In this document: positions 34,060 through 44,318 of the stretch, piece after piece
Position numbering within the stretch: the stretch's first letter is position 1
How the letters are laid out: each line of letters starts with the position of its first letter
Notes under the pieces: generated by a model
Database searches by the model: none
Seen by the model: only the letters and a program-made list of their open reading frames with translations
What the model was told of the DNA's origin: nothing
Assembly: GCA_013388685.1 (NCBI GenBank)
Contig: JACAET010000059.1
Location: 96,694 to 160,693, forward strand
Length of the DNA stretch: 64,000 nt
Direction: 5' to 3'
Origin: Chloroflexota bacterium
GTDB lineage: Bacteria; Chloroflexota; Anaerolineae; Anaerolineales; Villigracilaceae
Made by a program: the position numbers and the translations under genes

Positions 34060-34836
34060 ATGAGCGAAATCAACTATTCCTCCGCCGAACTGATGATCAT
34101 CAACGCCGCCCGCCTGCTGCGCGATGGCGACGTAGTGTTTGTCGGCGTCGGTCAGCCAAACCTGGCGTGCAATCTCGCCAAGCGAACCCATGCGCCGAAC
34201 CTGGTGATGATTTACGAAGCCGGCGTGATCGGCGCCGAACCCGCCCGCCTGCCGCTTTCCATCGGCGACCCAACGCTCGTGAGCGGCGCGCTCTCGGTGG
34301 TAAGTATGTACGATATCTTTGCCAACTACCTGCAGCGCGGCAACGTGGACGTGGGCTTCATGGGCGGCGCACAAATTGACAAATTCGGCAACATCAACGC
34401 CACCGTCATCGGCAGTTACGACCATCCCAAAGTGCGCCTGCCCGGCTCCGGCGGCTCGCAGGAAATTGCCGCCTGGGCAAACCGCTGTTACATTATGACG
34501 CCCCATCAAAAACGCCGCTTCCCCGAAAAAGTGGAATTTATGACCTCGGCTGGCTTCATCGGCGGGCGCGGCGACCGTGAAAAGGCAGGACTGCGCGGCG
34601 GCGGCATGCTGGCAGTCGTCACCGACATCGGCATCCTCGAACCCGACGAAAACGGCGAAATGACCCTCACAGCCCTGCACCCCGGCAAAACAGTGGAAGA
34701 GGCAAAAGCCAACACCGGCTGGGATTTGAAAGTTGCCTCGCCACTGAGAACAACTGAACCTCCCACCGAAAACGAACTGCGCATCCTGCGCGAAGAACTC
34801 GACCCCAAAGGCATCTACCTCAAAAGCGGAGGCTGA
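34060..34836 (+). CDS. CoA-transferase subunit B, glutaconate CoA-transferase/IpdB-like
   Basis: The 258-residue beta subunit has the glycine-rich start VVFVGVGQPNLACNLAKR and E53 in YEAGVIG, in the position of the catalytic Glu54 of glutaconate CoA-transferase. SLPGSGGSQEIA-like sequence (RLPGSGGSQEIAAWANR) is the second family motif. Presence of the Glu favours a true CoA-transferase over an IpdB-type hydrolase. CGAAGGAGAATC precedes the ATG. A repeat and the hydrolase gene separate it from subunit A. The next gene begins at the base after its stop. Confidence 0.86.
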   Translation: MSEINYSSAELMIINAARLLRDGDVVFVGVGQPNLACNLAKRTHAPNLVMIYEAGVIGAEPARLPLSIGDPTLVSGALSVVSMYDIFANYLQRGNVDVGFMGGAQIDKFGNINATVIGSYDHPKVRLPGSGGSQEIAAWANRCYIMTPHQKRRFPEKVEFMTSAGFIGGRGDREKAGLRGGGMLAVVTDIGILEPDENGEMTLTALHPGKTVEEAKANTGWDLKVASPLRTTEPPTENELRILREELDPKGIYLKSGG

Positions 34837-36837
34837 ATGAAGCGTTCTGTGCTGGCGGCTGCTTCCCTCGCCTGGGCGGGCATCCTCCTGGCGGCTTTCT
34901 ACGTCGTCCAAAAGCCGCCGCTCTCTGCCTTTGCAGGGCTGGCAGATACCCTGTGGACATTGCTCATCTCTGCCCTGCTCCTCTTCGACGCCTGCGCACT
35001 CGGCAGATACGTCCTTGGCTGGGCAGGCTGGAGGTCCCGTGAAGACCCGCCGCTCCGCCTCCTCCTCAGCCTAGGCATCGGGCTGGGCCTCCTGGGCATC
35101 CTGGGGCTGCTCTTCTCCCTTGTCCAGGTCTCCACACCTCCCCTGCTCCGGCTTGCACTCTTCCTGTTGACGCTCGTCTTCCTCGCCGCCGGCGCATACC
35201 GCCCCTTCCGCACCGATGCGCGCGCGCTCCTCGATGAACTCCGCCTGCACGCCAGCGGCTTCAAACCGCTCGAAAGACTCGCCCTGCTCCTGCTCCTCTT
35301 CTTCTCCTTTGCCCTCACCCTCGCCCCCCAATTCGAAGCCTTCGACGCCCTCTTCTACCACCTGGCACAGCCTGCCCGCACCCTTCAGGACGGCGGCTTG
35401 AGACTGGTCAACATCCCTCACTTCTGGTTTCCCAACCTCACCGAAAACCTCTACCTCTGGGGGCTGGCATTCAAAGCCGAACGCACCGCCCAATTGATGC
35501 ACTTCACCTGGGGCGTTCTCTCTGTTCTCTTGCTCTTCTTATGGGCATCCCGCACATGGGGCAGCCGCCTCGGGCGCAAAACCCTGCTCCTGCTCGCGAC
35601 CCTCCCCTCGCTGCCCATCGTCGCATCCTGGGCATATGCCGACATGGCGCTGTGCTTCTACACCGCCGCCGCCCTCTACCTGCTCTCCTGTTTCAAAGCA
35701 ACCCCTTCCGCCGCCGCCCTGAACGCCCTCGGAATTGCCTGCGGGCTGGCGATGGGCGTCAAATACACATCCTTCGTCCTGCCGCTCGCCTGCGGCATAC
35801 TCCTGCTCCTCCAGCGCCCTCCCTCCAGAGCCTTCCGCGCCGCCGCACAATTCAGCGCCGCTGCCCTTCTCACCGCCCTCCCCTGGTACCTGCGCAACGC
35901 CGCCTTTATGGGCAACCCCTTCTACCCCTTCGCCTTTGGCGGCAACGACTGGGACGACTTCCTCGCCAACTGGTACGCCGCCCCCGGCACCGGCATCGGC
36001 TGGAATTTCCTCCAGATCCTCCGCCTGCCTCTCGATGCCACCCTCGGCTACCGCGACGCAAACTACTTCGACGGGCGTATCGGACCCCTCTTCCTTATCC
36101 TGCTCCCCGCCGCCCTGTGGAGTCTGCTGACCGCTCCGCGTCGGGACCCCGCTGGAGCCTGGTCGCTGATTTCTATCGGTCTTTTCTCCGCCCTATCCTT
36201 CGCCGCCTGGACCTTCGGCGTAATCAACTCCGCCGCCCTCTGGCAAACGCGCCTGCTTTTCCCGGCGCTCCTGCCTTTCGCTATCCCGTCTGCGCTGGGG
36301 TGGGGAGCCATCGCAAAACTCGACACCTCGAACCTGCGCCTCAGTTTTCTGTTCAACGCCATTGTCGGCTTTGTCCTGGCACTGACTGTCTTCGAAACAG
36401 GCATCTTCACCCTTCAACGCAACCCGCTGGCGGTTGCATTTGGCGCTCAAACCCGCGAACAATACATTGCGCGGGTCAATCCGCCCTACGCCGCCCTCAC
36501 CCAATTGATGGAAACCCTGCCGGCAGACGCCAGCCTCTACAGCCTGTTCGAACCGCGCTCCTACGACCTCCCCCGCCGCCTCCAGCCAGACCCCATCCTC
36601 GCCAACTTTACCCACGACCTCCACCTCTACCAAACCCCCGAACAAATCATCAGGCAGTGGAAAACGAAAGGCTATACCCATCTTCTGGTTTACGAAAAGG
36701 GGCTGCAATTCATGCTCGAAAACAACGCCGACTATCAATCCACCTCCCTGCGCAACGCCCTTTCAGAAACTCTCAACCTGCTCCAACTCACCAGCCAAAC
36801 ACCAGACGGGGTGTATTCGATTTATAAGATTCCCTGA
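34837..36837 (+). CDS. Large GT-C-type membrane glycosyltransferase
   Basis: The 666-residue protein has about 12-13 membrane helices and a C-terminal soluble part. The loop EAFDALFYHLAQPARTLQDG after the fourth helix carries the Asp expected for a polyprenyl-phosphate-sugar-dependent enzyme, and the hydrophobic middle (VASWAYADMALCFYTAAALYLL) is typical of this group. It starts directly after the CoA-transferase stop, yet a metabolic link is unlikely. Codon use is strikingly C-rich at third positions. Acceptor and sugar are unknown. Confidence 0.65.
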   Translation: MKRSVLAAASLAWAGILLAAFYVVQKPPLSAFAGLADTLWTLLISALLLFDACALGRYVLGWAGWRSREDPPLRLLLSLGIGLGLLGILGLLFSLVQVSTPPLLRLALFLLTLVFLAAGAYRPFRTDARALLDELRLHASGFKPLERLALLLLLFFSFALTLAPQFEAFDALFYHLAQPARTLQDGGLRLVNIPHFWFPNLTENLYLWGLAFKAERTAQLMHFTWGVLSVLLLFLWASRTWGSRLGRKTLLLLATLPSLPIVASWAYADMALCFYTAAALYLLSCFKATPSAAALNALGIACGLAMGVKYTSFVLPLACGILLLLQRPPSRAFRAAAQFSAAALLTALPWYLRNAAFMGNPFYPFAFGGNDWDDFLANWYAAPGTGIGWNFLQILRLPLDATLGYRDANYFDGRIGPLFLILLPAALWSLLTAPRRDPAGAWSLISIGLFSALSFAAWTFGVINSAALWQTRLLFPALLPFAIPSALGWGAIAKLDTSNLRLSFLFNAIVGFVLALTVFETGIFTLQRNPLAVAFGAQTREQYIARVNPPYAALTQLMETLPADASLYSLFEPRSYDLPRRLQPDPILANFTHDLHLYQTPEQIIRQWKTKGYTHLLVYEKGLQFMLENNADYQSTSLRNALSETLNLLQLTSQTPDGVYSIYKIP

Positions 36838-36841
36838 AAAA

Positions 36842-36874
36842 AGACTTCCGAAGTCTTCGAGACTTCGGAAGTCT
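36842..36874. terminator. Perfect hairpin between convergent genes
   Basis: AGACTTCCGAAGTCT and AGACTTCGGAAGTCT are perfect inverted repeats of 15 bp with a TCG loop. It fills the 42-bp gap between two convergent genes and can stop or stabilise transcripts from both sides, although it has no T run. The same 15-mer is found twice in lutA (5943-5976). Confidence 0.6.
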
Positions 36875-36879
36875 GCTTG

Positions 36880-38277
<1,398 letters not shown>

Positions 38278-38285
38278 CTACACAC

Positions 38286-39242
38286 TTATTGAATAAGCGC
38301 GTCCAATTTACCCTCATCGTCGAAATGCCTGCGGAAGCGTTCGACGAATTCCTTTTTTGTATAGGCGTGGCTTTGCGGACCGCGCTGTTCGAGGCAATAG
38401 ACCGCCGCCAGCGAACCGATTTCGCCGCACAACTTCCAGCCGAAACCGCGCGAGTAACCGGCAAGGAACCCGCCGCGGAAGGCGTCGCCCACGCCGGTGG
38501 GGTCCACGATCTCATCTTCGGGGACGGTGGGAATGTGCACGGCGTCGCCCCCGACGTACAAGTCTGCGCCATCCTTCCCGCGCGTGATGATCAATACCTT
38601 GACATGCTCGAGCATCTGGTCGAGGCTCCAGCCGGTCTTTTTGGAAATCAAGCCGAACTCGTAATCGTTACAAAACAGAAACTGCGCCCCTTCCATATCC
38701 CTCGCCAGTTCATGCCCCTCGAGACGAAGCACCTGCTGGCTGGGATCGTAGAGATACGGGATGCCCAACTCACGGCATTCAGCGGGAAATTTCCTCATCG
38801 CCTCCGGCGCGGACGGGGAGACGATGACCAGATCCGGTTTCTTATCCAACTCCTTGAGTGACTGCATGGCGGAATGCGCCATTGCTCCAGGGTAGAACGA
38901 GGCAATTTGCGCCGACGCCCGGTCGGTTGTCGCGAAGAACGAAGCGGTGAATTCGCCGGGGATGACCTTCATCAGCGTTGTGTCCACACCCTTCGATTCG
39001 AGCCAGTCGCGGTACTCCCCAAAATCTTCGCCTACGGTTGCCATCACGCGCGGACGTTCCCCCAGCAGCGCCATGGTATAGGCAATGTTCGGGGCAATGC
39101 CGCCGCGCTGTTTGGTCATACCCTCCACCAGGAAAGAAAGGCTGATCGATTCCAGCCGTTCGGGAAGGATTTGTTCCTTGAAGTGACCGGGAAAGGTCAT
39201 CAGATAATCGTAGGCTACGGAGCCGGTAAGAAGAATGTCCAT
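38286..39242 (-). CDS. PfkB-family sugar/nucleoside kinase, probably adenosine kinase
   Basis: The 318-residue ribokinase-like enzyme has the N-terminal GGIAPNIAYTMALLG substrate motif and the C-terminal DPTGVGDAFRGGFLAG motif with the catalytic Asp and anion hole. It lies directly upstream of ahcY, so phosphorylation of adenosine to AMP is the natural guess. MDILLTGSVAYD at 39242 is the start, with GAGGTGAC just before it. A terminator-like hairpin lies in its leader, so expression may be attenuated. Confidence 0.85.
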   Translation of the reverse strand: MDILLTGSVAYDYLMTFPGHFKEQILPERLESISLSFLVEGMTKQRGGIAPNIAYTMALLGERPRVMATVGEDFGEYRDWLESKGVDTTLMKVIPGEFTASFFATTDRASAQIASFYPGAMAHSAMQSLKELDKKPDLVIVSPSAPEAMRKFPAECRELGIPYLYDPSQQVLRLEGHELARDMEGAQFLFCNDYEFGLISKKTGWSLDQMLEHVKVLIITRGKDGADLYVGGDAVHIPTVPEDEIVDPTGVGDAFRGGFLAGYSRGFGWKLCGEIGSLAAVYCLEQRGPQSHAYTKKEFVERFRRHFDDEGKLDALIQ

Positions 39243-39273
39243 GTCACCTCTGCACAACGCAGGTGTTCACATC

Positions 39274-39300
39274 AAAAAGCGTGACGCCGAGCGTCACGCT
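39274..39300 (-). terminator. Terminator-like hairpin in the leader of the kinase-ahcY operon
   Basis: On the minus strand AGCGTGACGC-TCG-GCGTCACGCT is a perfect 10-bp stem followed by TTTTT. It lies between a plausible promoter (39320-39348) and the kinase start. Confidence 0.65.
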
Positions 39301-39319
39301 GATGGTTCGTGCGGGCGAA

Positions 39320-39348
39320 AGTTTATCATGTGATGAGCGCATTGTCTA
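39320..39348 (-). promoter_or_regulatory. Candidate promoter of the kinase-ahcY operon
   Basis: On the minus strand TAGACA and TAAACT are 17 bp apart. Matches are 5/6 and 4/6 to consensus. Confidence 0.45.
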
Positions 39349-39375
39349 GAAACTCGGCTCGCCAATTTTCAACAA

Positions 39376-39565
39376 GAACCTATCCGAAAAATATTCTTGC
39401 GCCATCCCACGCCCGGACATGAATGTCCGGGCTGTCCCATCCAAAGCCGTCTGAAGACGGCTACCTCCCCCGGCTATTCAGTCCGCTCGAGCGGACTTCG
39501 TACGAACCATCCCGGAGATGGATCTCCGGGTGGAGCCGGCAGGGCGCGAATTTTCGGATAGGTTC
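39376..39565. mobile_element. 190-bp multi-hairpin MITE-like element, copy A
   Basis: GAACCTATCCGAAAA and TTTTCGGATAGGTTC are perfect 15-bp terminal inverted repeats, and CAA flanks both ends (39373-39375 and 39566-39568). Inside are at least four hairpins: GCCCGGACAT/ATGTCCGGGC, AGCCGTCT/AGACGGCT, AGTCCGCTC/GAGCGGACT and CCCGGAGAT/ATCTCCGGG. A related copy in opposite orientation is at 51712-51869. There is no coding capacity. It fills most of the gap between the kinase and the M50 protease. Confidence 0.78.
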
Positions 39566-39576
39566 CAAGAACACCT

Positions 39577-40320
39577 TCAATAACGGCTTTGCAAAGACTG
39601 ATAACTTTGAAACGCAAGGATGCCGAATAACAACGCGACATACAGACTCCGCATCACGAACAATCCCAGCAAGGCAATGACCCCGCCGGCAATGACCGAA
39701 ATCCACAACGCTTTGCGCGCGCCGTCCCACGGATCATACTGAATCAGCACGTTTCGCGTCACTTGCCCGCCGTCGAGCGGAAAGACCGGTAAAAGGTTGA
39801 ATATGCCCCAAAACACGTTGACAAAGAGCAGCATGGTGACAAAAACGCTCAAGAGATTGCCGCCAAACGGCAGGAACGCCGTCAACGGCAGGGGCAGGAT
39901 GCCAAACAACCGGCTCGTGAAAAGCGCCCCGCCTGCCAATGTAACCCCAAACATGACGAGCGCGGCAAACGCGAACCCGGCAAACGGACCCGCCAGCGAA
40001 ATGACAATCTCCTGCTTTGGGCTGGGCGAAACCCTCGCCCAGCCTGCCCCCCATGGCGCCGCTTCAGGGATGGTCAGACCGCCCATGGCGTGTAACACAA
40101 TCTGCGAGCGGATACCGTAGAAGCGAAACGCCAGCGCATGTCCCAATTCGTGAACGAGAACCGACACGAACACCACAAAAATCCAAAGGGGAATCGTCCA
40201 CAAGTCACCGGAAGAACCCAGCAGAAGGGCAATCAGCCAGAACAGCGGGTGAACACGAACGGGAATCCCGCCGAGGGAAAAGCAAAGATCGTAACGGGTG
40301 GGAGGCAGGGCTTGAAACAT
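39577..40320 (-). CDS. M50 (site-2) membrane metalloprotease
   Basis: The 247-residue protein has six or so membrane helices, the zinc motif H57-ELGH in the second helix and the third ligand region LLPVFPLDGG near residue 180. The short form without PDZ or CBS domains matches the SpoIVFB/Rip3-like minimal site-2 proteases. Such enzymes cut transmembrane anti-sigma or signal proteins; the target is unknown. It starts six bases after mtnA ends on the same strand and is probably co-transcribed with it. Confidence 0.88.
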   Translation of the reverse strand: MFQALPPTRYDLCFSLGGIPVRVHPLFWLIALLLGSSGDLWTIPLWIFVVFVSVLVHELGHALAFRFYGIRSQIVLHAMGGLTIPEAAPWGAGWARVSPSPKQEIVISLAGPFAGFAFAALVMFGVTLAGGALFTSRLFGILPLPLTAFLPFGGNLLSVFVTMLLFVNVFWGIFNLLPVFPLDGGQVTRNVLIQYDPWDGARKALWISVIAGGVIALLGLFVMRSLYVALLFGILAFQSYQSLQSRY

Positions 40321-40326
40321 GGGTCT

Positions 40327-41373
40327 CTACTTTCCCAGCACGGCTTTGCGCAGGCTGGTTTCAAACGGCGGATAGGCTACGCCGTTCTCCGTCACAATGG
40401 CGGTGACGAGACGGGCGGGGGTCACGTCGAAGGCAATGTTGCGGGCTTTGGCGTTTTTCGGCGTCACGCGCTCGCCCATGAACTCCAAACCAAGCACTTC
40501 CTGCGGGTCGCGCTCCTCAATGGGAATCAGATCGCCGTGCGCCAGCGAAAGGTCAATGGTGGAGGTCGGCACGACGGGATAGAACGGCACGCCATTGTCG
40601 CAGGCAGCGAGCGCCAGCATGTAGGTGCCGATTTTGTTCGCCACGTCGCCATTGGCGGCAGTGCGGTCGGAGCCAACGAAACACTTCTGCGCTTTGCCTG
40701 CTTTCAGAAAGTACCCCGCCATGTTATCGGTAATGATTTCATAGGGAATACCATACTGCTCCAGTTCCCACGCCGTAAGCCGCGCGCCCTGCAAACGCGG
40801 ACGGGTCTCATCTACCAGCACATGCACCCGCTTGCCCTGCTCGTGTGCCATGCGGATGACGCCCAGCGCTGTACCCCAATCTACCGTTGCCAGCGCGCCG
40901 GTGTTGCAGTGATGGATGACCGTATCGCCGTCGTTGATCAACTGTGCGCCATGCTCCGCCATGCGTTTGTTGATTTCGACATCTTCATCGGCGATGCGCT
41001 GCGCCTCTTCGAGAACAAGGCGGCGGATTTCCTCTGCGCTTCGCTCCCCGCCGACGCCTGCCGCCACCCCCATGACCCTGTCCACCGCCCACGCCAGGTT
41101 GACGGCGGTGGGGCGGGCAGATTTCAGAGTGGCAGAGGCGGTTTGCAGGTGGGCGAGCAGGTCCGAGGTCGAAGAAGAAGCGGATTCGAATCCCGCGAGC
41201 GCAAGACCGAACGCGGCGGCGGCTCCAATGGCAGGCGCGCCGCGCACCACCATGTCTTTGATCGCCTGCGCCACAGACTTGTGATCGCGAAACGAAACAA
41301 TCTCGAAGCGACCAGGCAGGATGCGCTGGTCTATCATCTTGAGCTGGTTATCTTCCCAGAATACGGTTCTCAT
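40327..41373 (-). CDS. mtnA: Methylthioribose-1-phosphate isomerase
   Basis: MtnA converts methylthioribose-1-phosphate to methylthioribulose-1-phosphate in methionine salvage. Signatures are VVRGAPAIGAAAAFGLAL, the active Cys in HHCNTGALATVDWGTALG, and the active Asp in FVGSDRTAANGDVANKIGTY. The start MRTVFWED at 41373 gives 348 residues, the normal length; a longer frame reaching 41508 would overlap the divergent binding-protein promoter. No mtnB, mtnD or mtnP is visible here. Together with ahcY and the kinase it makes a local SAM by-product recycling group. Confidence 0.94.
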   Translation of the reverse strand: MRTVFWEDNQLKMIDQRILPGRFEIVSFRDHKSVAQAIKDMVVRGAPAIGAAAAFGLALAGFESASSSTSDLLAHLQTASATLKSARPTAVNLAWAVDRVMGVAAGVGGERSAEEIRRLVLEEAQRIADEDVEINKRMAEHGAQLINDGDTVIHHCNTGALATVDWGTALGVIRMAHEQGKRVHVLVDETRPRLQGARLTAWELEQYGIPYEIITDNMAGYFLKAGKAQKCFVGSDRTAANGDVANKIGTYMLALAACDNGVPFYPVVPTSTIDLSLAHGDLIPIEERDPQEVLGLEFMGERVTPKNAKARNIAFDVTPARLVTAIVTENGVAYPPFETSLRKAVLGK

Positions 41374-41417
41374 GGCGTGAATTTTACACCACCGCCGAAA
41401 GTTATGATGAAAATCCC

Positions 41418-41446
41418 GTGACCGCCGTTGAAAAATGTGACATAAT
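41418..41446 (+). promoter_or_regulatory. Candidate promoter of the ABC-mttB operon
   Basis: GTGACC and CATAAT are 17 bp apart, about 50 bp before the binding-protein ATG, in the gap shared with divergent mtnA. Confidence 0.5.
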
Positions 41447-41498
41447 TGCAGGGGCGCCGTTCGCACCGGCACGCCAAAACTGTTGTAAGGAGGAGACA

Positions 41499-43199
41499 AT
41501 GCTCTCACCGCTTGGGAAGTTTGTTCCTGTCCTTGTAACAGGCATGTTGGTTCTTAGCCTGTTCGCATGCGCGCCAGCCGCAACGGCTGAAGAGGGAATC
41601 GTCATCGTGATCCCTGAAGACCCCCCTTCGTTCAATCCAGCCATCGCCGATACGGGTTACGATTATCTCGTCATGGAATTGGTCATGCTCGGTCTGGCGG
41701 ATGTCGACCCGAACGGAAACGTCTTTCCCGAACTGGCGGCGGAATTGCCGACGGTGGAGAACGGCGATGTCGTCGTCAATGAAGACGACCGGACCATGAC
41801 CGTGACGTGGAAGATGCGCCAGGACGTGCAATGGGCAGACGGGACTCCCGTCACCGCGGGCGACGTGATCTTCACCTACGAGTCCATTACGGACCCGGAA
41901 ACCGGCGCGTGGATCCCGGGCATTGACTACGTGGACAGCGTGGAGAAAGTGGACGATTACACCTTCAAAGTGTATTACAACGACATTTACCCCGGCTACC
42001 TGACCCAGTTCGGCGGGGAACAGATTGCCATTTGGCCCGCTCATTATTGCGACGCCTCGCAGGGTTTCATGGCGTGGGACTGTGCCCGACAGCCTCTAAG
42101 CAATGGACCGTACGTCTTGAAGGAATGGATCAACGGCGATCATTTGACCTTCGTGAAAAACGACAACTATTACGAAAAGGGCAAACCCGCCATCCCTGCG
42201 ATCACGGTTCGCATCGTGCCAGACCAAGCCGTTCGCAAGCAAATGCTGATCAACGGCGACGCCGACCTCGACATGTGGTCCACCGAACCGGTCATCGCCG
42301 ATTTGCAGGATGAGCCGAACGTAAAGGTCAGCATCAGCCCATACAACCGCTGGGTATTCCGTCTGTATTTCAATCTTTCCGCCAAGGGCACCAACGACCC
42401 GGAGGCAACGCCGCACCCCATCCTTTCGGACGTCAACGTGCGCCGCGCCATCCGCATGGCGATTGACGTGGACACCATCTCGAAGGAATTCTTCCTTGGC
42501 TATGCCCAACCCGCCTGGACGGAATTCTTCCGCCCGCCGTATCATTGCGGCAACATTCCGCGCCCCGCCTTTGATATTGAAGGCGCAAAAGCGTTGCTCG
42601 AATCATCCGGTTGGACCGACTCGGACGGCGACGGCATCCGTGAGTGCAATGGTTGCACCACCGGCGCGCCTGACGGCTACAAGATGGAAATGGAATTCAT
42701 CACCTACGCCGAATTTGGCGAAGCGCTGACCTTGACACAGCAGTTCATTGCCGAGGAACTCAAACAAATCGGCATCGAAACCGATCTCAGCGTTGTGGAA
42801 GGCAGCGTGCTATGGGCGGCATCTGCCGACGGCGGCATCGAACAAAGCGGCAACTTCGACATGGACATCTACGACGACGGTTATGCCGGCACCGATCCAA
42901 CGGACTTCCTGTGGTCGTATTACCATTCCGAAGCCGCCACCCCCGATTACGGCTACAACTACGGCGATTGGATCAACGAAGATTTCGACGCCCTGCTCGA
43001 TGAGGCATACACCCTCGACGAAGACTATCGCAAGGAACTCTTCTGCCAGATGGCGGAGATCCTCGAAGAGGAACTGCCCGAAGCATTGCTCTTTACAGCC
43101 ATCAATGCAGACGCGCATTCCGCACGCGTGCAGGGCGTTCAGTCCACGACCAATGACATCGTGACGTGGAACGTCGCCGACTGGACGCTTGCAAAATAA
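41499..43199 (+). CDS. ABC transporter substrate-binding lipoprotein, peptide/nickel family
   Basis: The 566-residue protein has a lipoprotein signal (VLSLFAC, lipid on Cys near residue 25) and the SBP_bac_5 fold: EDPPSFNPA near the start, WKMRQDVQWADGTPVTAGDV, and AIRMAIDVDTISKEFF. This family normally binds oligopeptides, but also opines, nickel chelates and sugars. TAAGGAGGAGACA precedes the ATG at 41499. The two permeases follow, then three MttB-type methyltransferases, so the ligand may be a methylated amine or amino acid derivative or a peptide carrying it; that is inference. Confidence 0.88.
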   Translation: MLSPLGKFVPVLVTGMLVLSLFACAPAATAEEGIVIVIPEDPPSFNPAIADTGYDYLVMELVMLGLADVDPNGNVFPELAAELPTVENGDVVVNEDDRTMTVTWKMRQDVQWADGTPVTAGDVIFTYESITDPETGAWIPGIDYVDSVEKVDDYTFKVYYNDIYPGYLTQFGGEQIAIWPAHYCDASQGFMAWDCARQPLSNGPYVLKEWINGDHLTFVKNDNYYEKGKPAIPAITVRIVPDQAVRKQMLINGDADLDMWSTEPVIADLQDEPNVKVSISPYNRWVFRLYFNLSAKGTNDPEATPHPILSDVNVRRAIRMAIDVDTISKEFFLGYAQPAWTEFFRPPYHCGNIPRPAFDIEGAKALLESSGWTDSDGDGIRECNGCTTGAPDGYKMEMEFITYAEFGEALTLTQQFIAEELKQIGIETDLSVVEGSVLWAASADGGIEQSGNFDMDIYDDGYAGTDPTDFLWSYYHSEAATPDYGYNYGDWINEDFDALLDEAYTLDEDYRKELFCQMAEILEEELPEALLFTAINADAHSARVQGVQSTTNDIVTWNVADWTLAK

Positions 43200-43205
43200 A
43201 TAGAA

Positions 43206-43260
43206 CGTCCCAAAGAGTATCCCGAAGAAATCTCATCAGGAAAGTCAAACCTTCGGGACG
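43206..43260 (+). other. Intergenic stem between binding protein and permease
   Basis: CGTCCC (43206) pairs with GGGACG (43255-43260), and CCCGAAG (43221) can alternatively pair with CTTCGGG (43251). Such stems after a binding-protein gene often lower downstream expression. Confidence 0.35.
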
Positions 43261-43271
43261 ACAAATACCCC

Positions 43272-44315
43272 ATGACCACCTATATCGCCCGCCGCCTGCT
43301 CCAGACCGTCAGTCTACTCTTCCTGCTCAGCATCCTGCTCTTCACGCTGGTCAACCTCGCGCCGGGCGGACCGCTTGCCGGTCAGGGACGGAGCCGTCAC
43401 ATCAGCCCGGAAAAAGTGGAATTGCTCAAGCGCCAGTTCGGGCTGGACAAACCGCTTCCCACGCAATATCTCATCTGGCTGGTAGGCAACGACTGGATGA
43501 AGGTGGATACGGACGGGGATGGCATCGAAGACGGCTACGGAACGCGTTTGGGCATCCTGCGCGGCGACTTCGGGTTCTCCTTCCGCACACGCCAACCCGT
43601 TCTGGTGGAGATCGGGCAACGACTCCCCAACACCATCTACCTGATGTCCATCACCATGCTGGCGGCTTTGCTGATTGCCATTCCGATTGGCATCGTCTCT
43701 GCCTTGCGCCAGTATTCATCTTTCGATATCACGGTCACCACCTTCTCGTTTGCCGGGCAAGCCATACCGGAATTCTGGCTGGGGTTGCTTCTCATCCTGA
43801 TCTTTTACGCCTGGCTCAAAAATCCGTTTAACGGTGAACCGCTCCTGCCTGCGGGCGGCATCCAATCCATCAACATTTCGGGGTTCAACCTCGGCGACCG
43901 TATCGCACACTTGATTCTGCCGGTCGCCACCGGCGCTTTCGGCTGGATCGCCTGGTACTCGCGTTTTCTACGTTCCAGCATGTTGGATGTGATTCACAAG
44001 GATTACCTTCGCACCGCCCGCGCCAAGGGGCTCCCCAACCGCATGGTCTTGTACAAGCACGCCCTGCGTAATGCCTTGATCCCCATCGTCACCATGCTGG
44101 CATTGGATCTGCCCACCATCTTCGGCGGAGCGGTCTTCGTCGAGATCATCTTCTCGTGGCCCGGCATGGGACGCCTGTACTACACCGCCGCCCAACAACG
44201 CGACTACCCTGTGTTGATGGCTGTCCTCATCATTGGCGCGGCGTTCATCATCCTCTCCAACCTGCTTGCGGACCTGCTCTACGGCATCCTCGATCCGCGC
44301 GTCCGTTACGAGTAG
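43272..44315 (+). CDS. ABC transporter permease, DppB/OppB-like
   Basis: The 347-residue permease has six membrane helices and the BPD_transp_1 loop DYLRTARAKGLPNRMVLYKHALRNALIPIV. NLAPGGPLAGQGRSR near the start is usual for DppB-type subunits. It pairs with the DppC-like permease that follows three bases after its stop. No ATP-binding subunit is encoded in this cluster, so the importer must borrow one. Confidence 0.9.
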   Translation: MTTYIARRLLQTVSLLFLLSILLFTLVNLAPGGPLAGQGRSRHISPEKVELLKRQFGLDKPLPTQYLIWLVGNDWMKVDTDGDGIEDGYGTRLGILRGDFGFSFRTRQPVLVEIGQRLPNTIYLMSITMLAALLIAIPIGIVSALRQYSSFDITVTTFSFAGQAIPEFWLGLLLILIFYAWLKNPFNGEPLLPAGGIQSINISGFNLGDRIAHLILPVATGAFGWIAWYSRFLRSSMLDVIHKDYLRTARAKGLPNRMVLYKHALRNALIPIVTMLALDLPTIFGGAVFVEIIFSWPGMGRLYYTAAQQRDYPVLMAVLIIGAAFIILSNLLADLLYGILDPRVRYE

Positions 44316-44318
44316 TCA

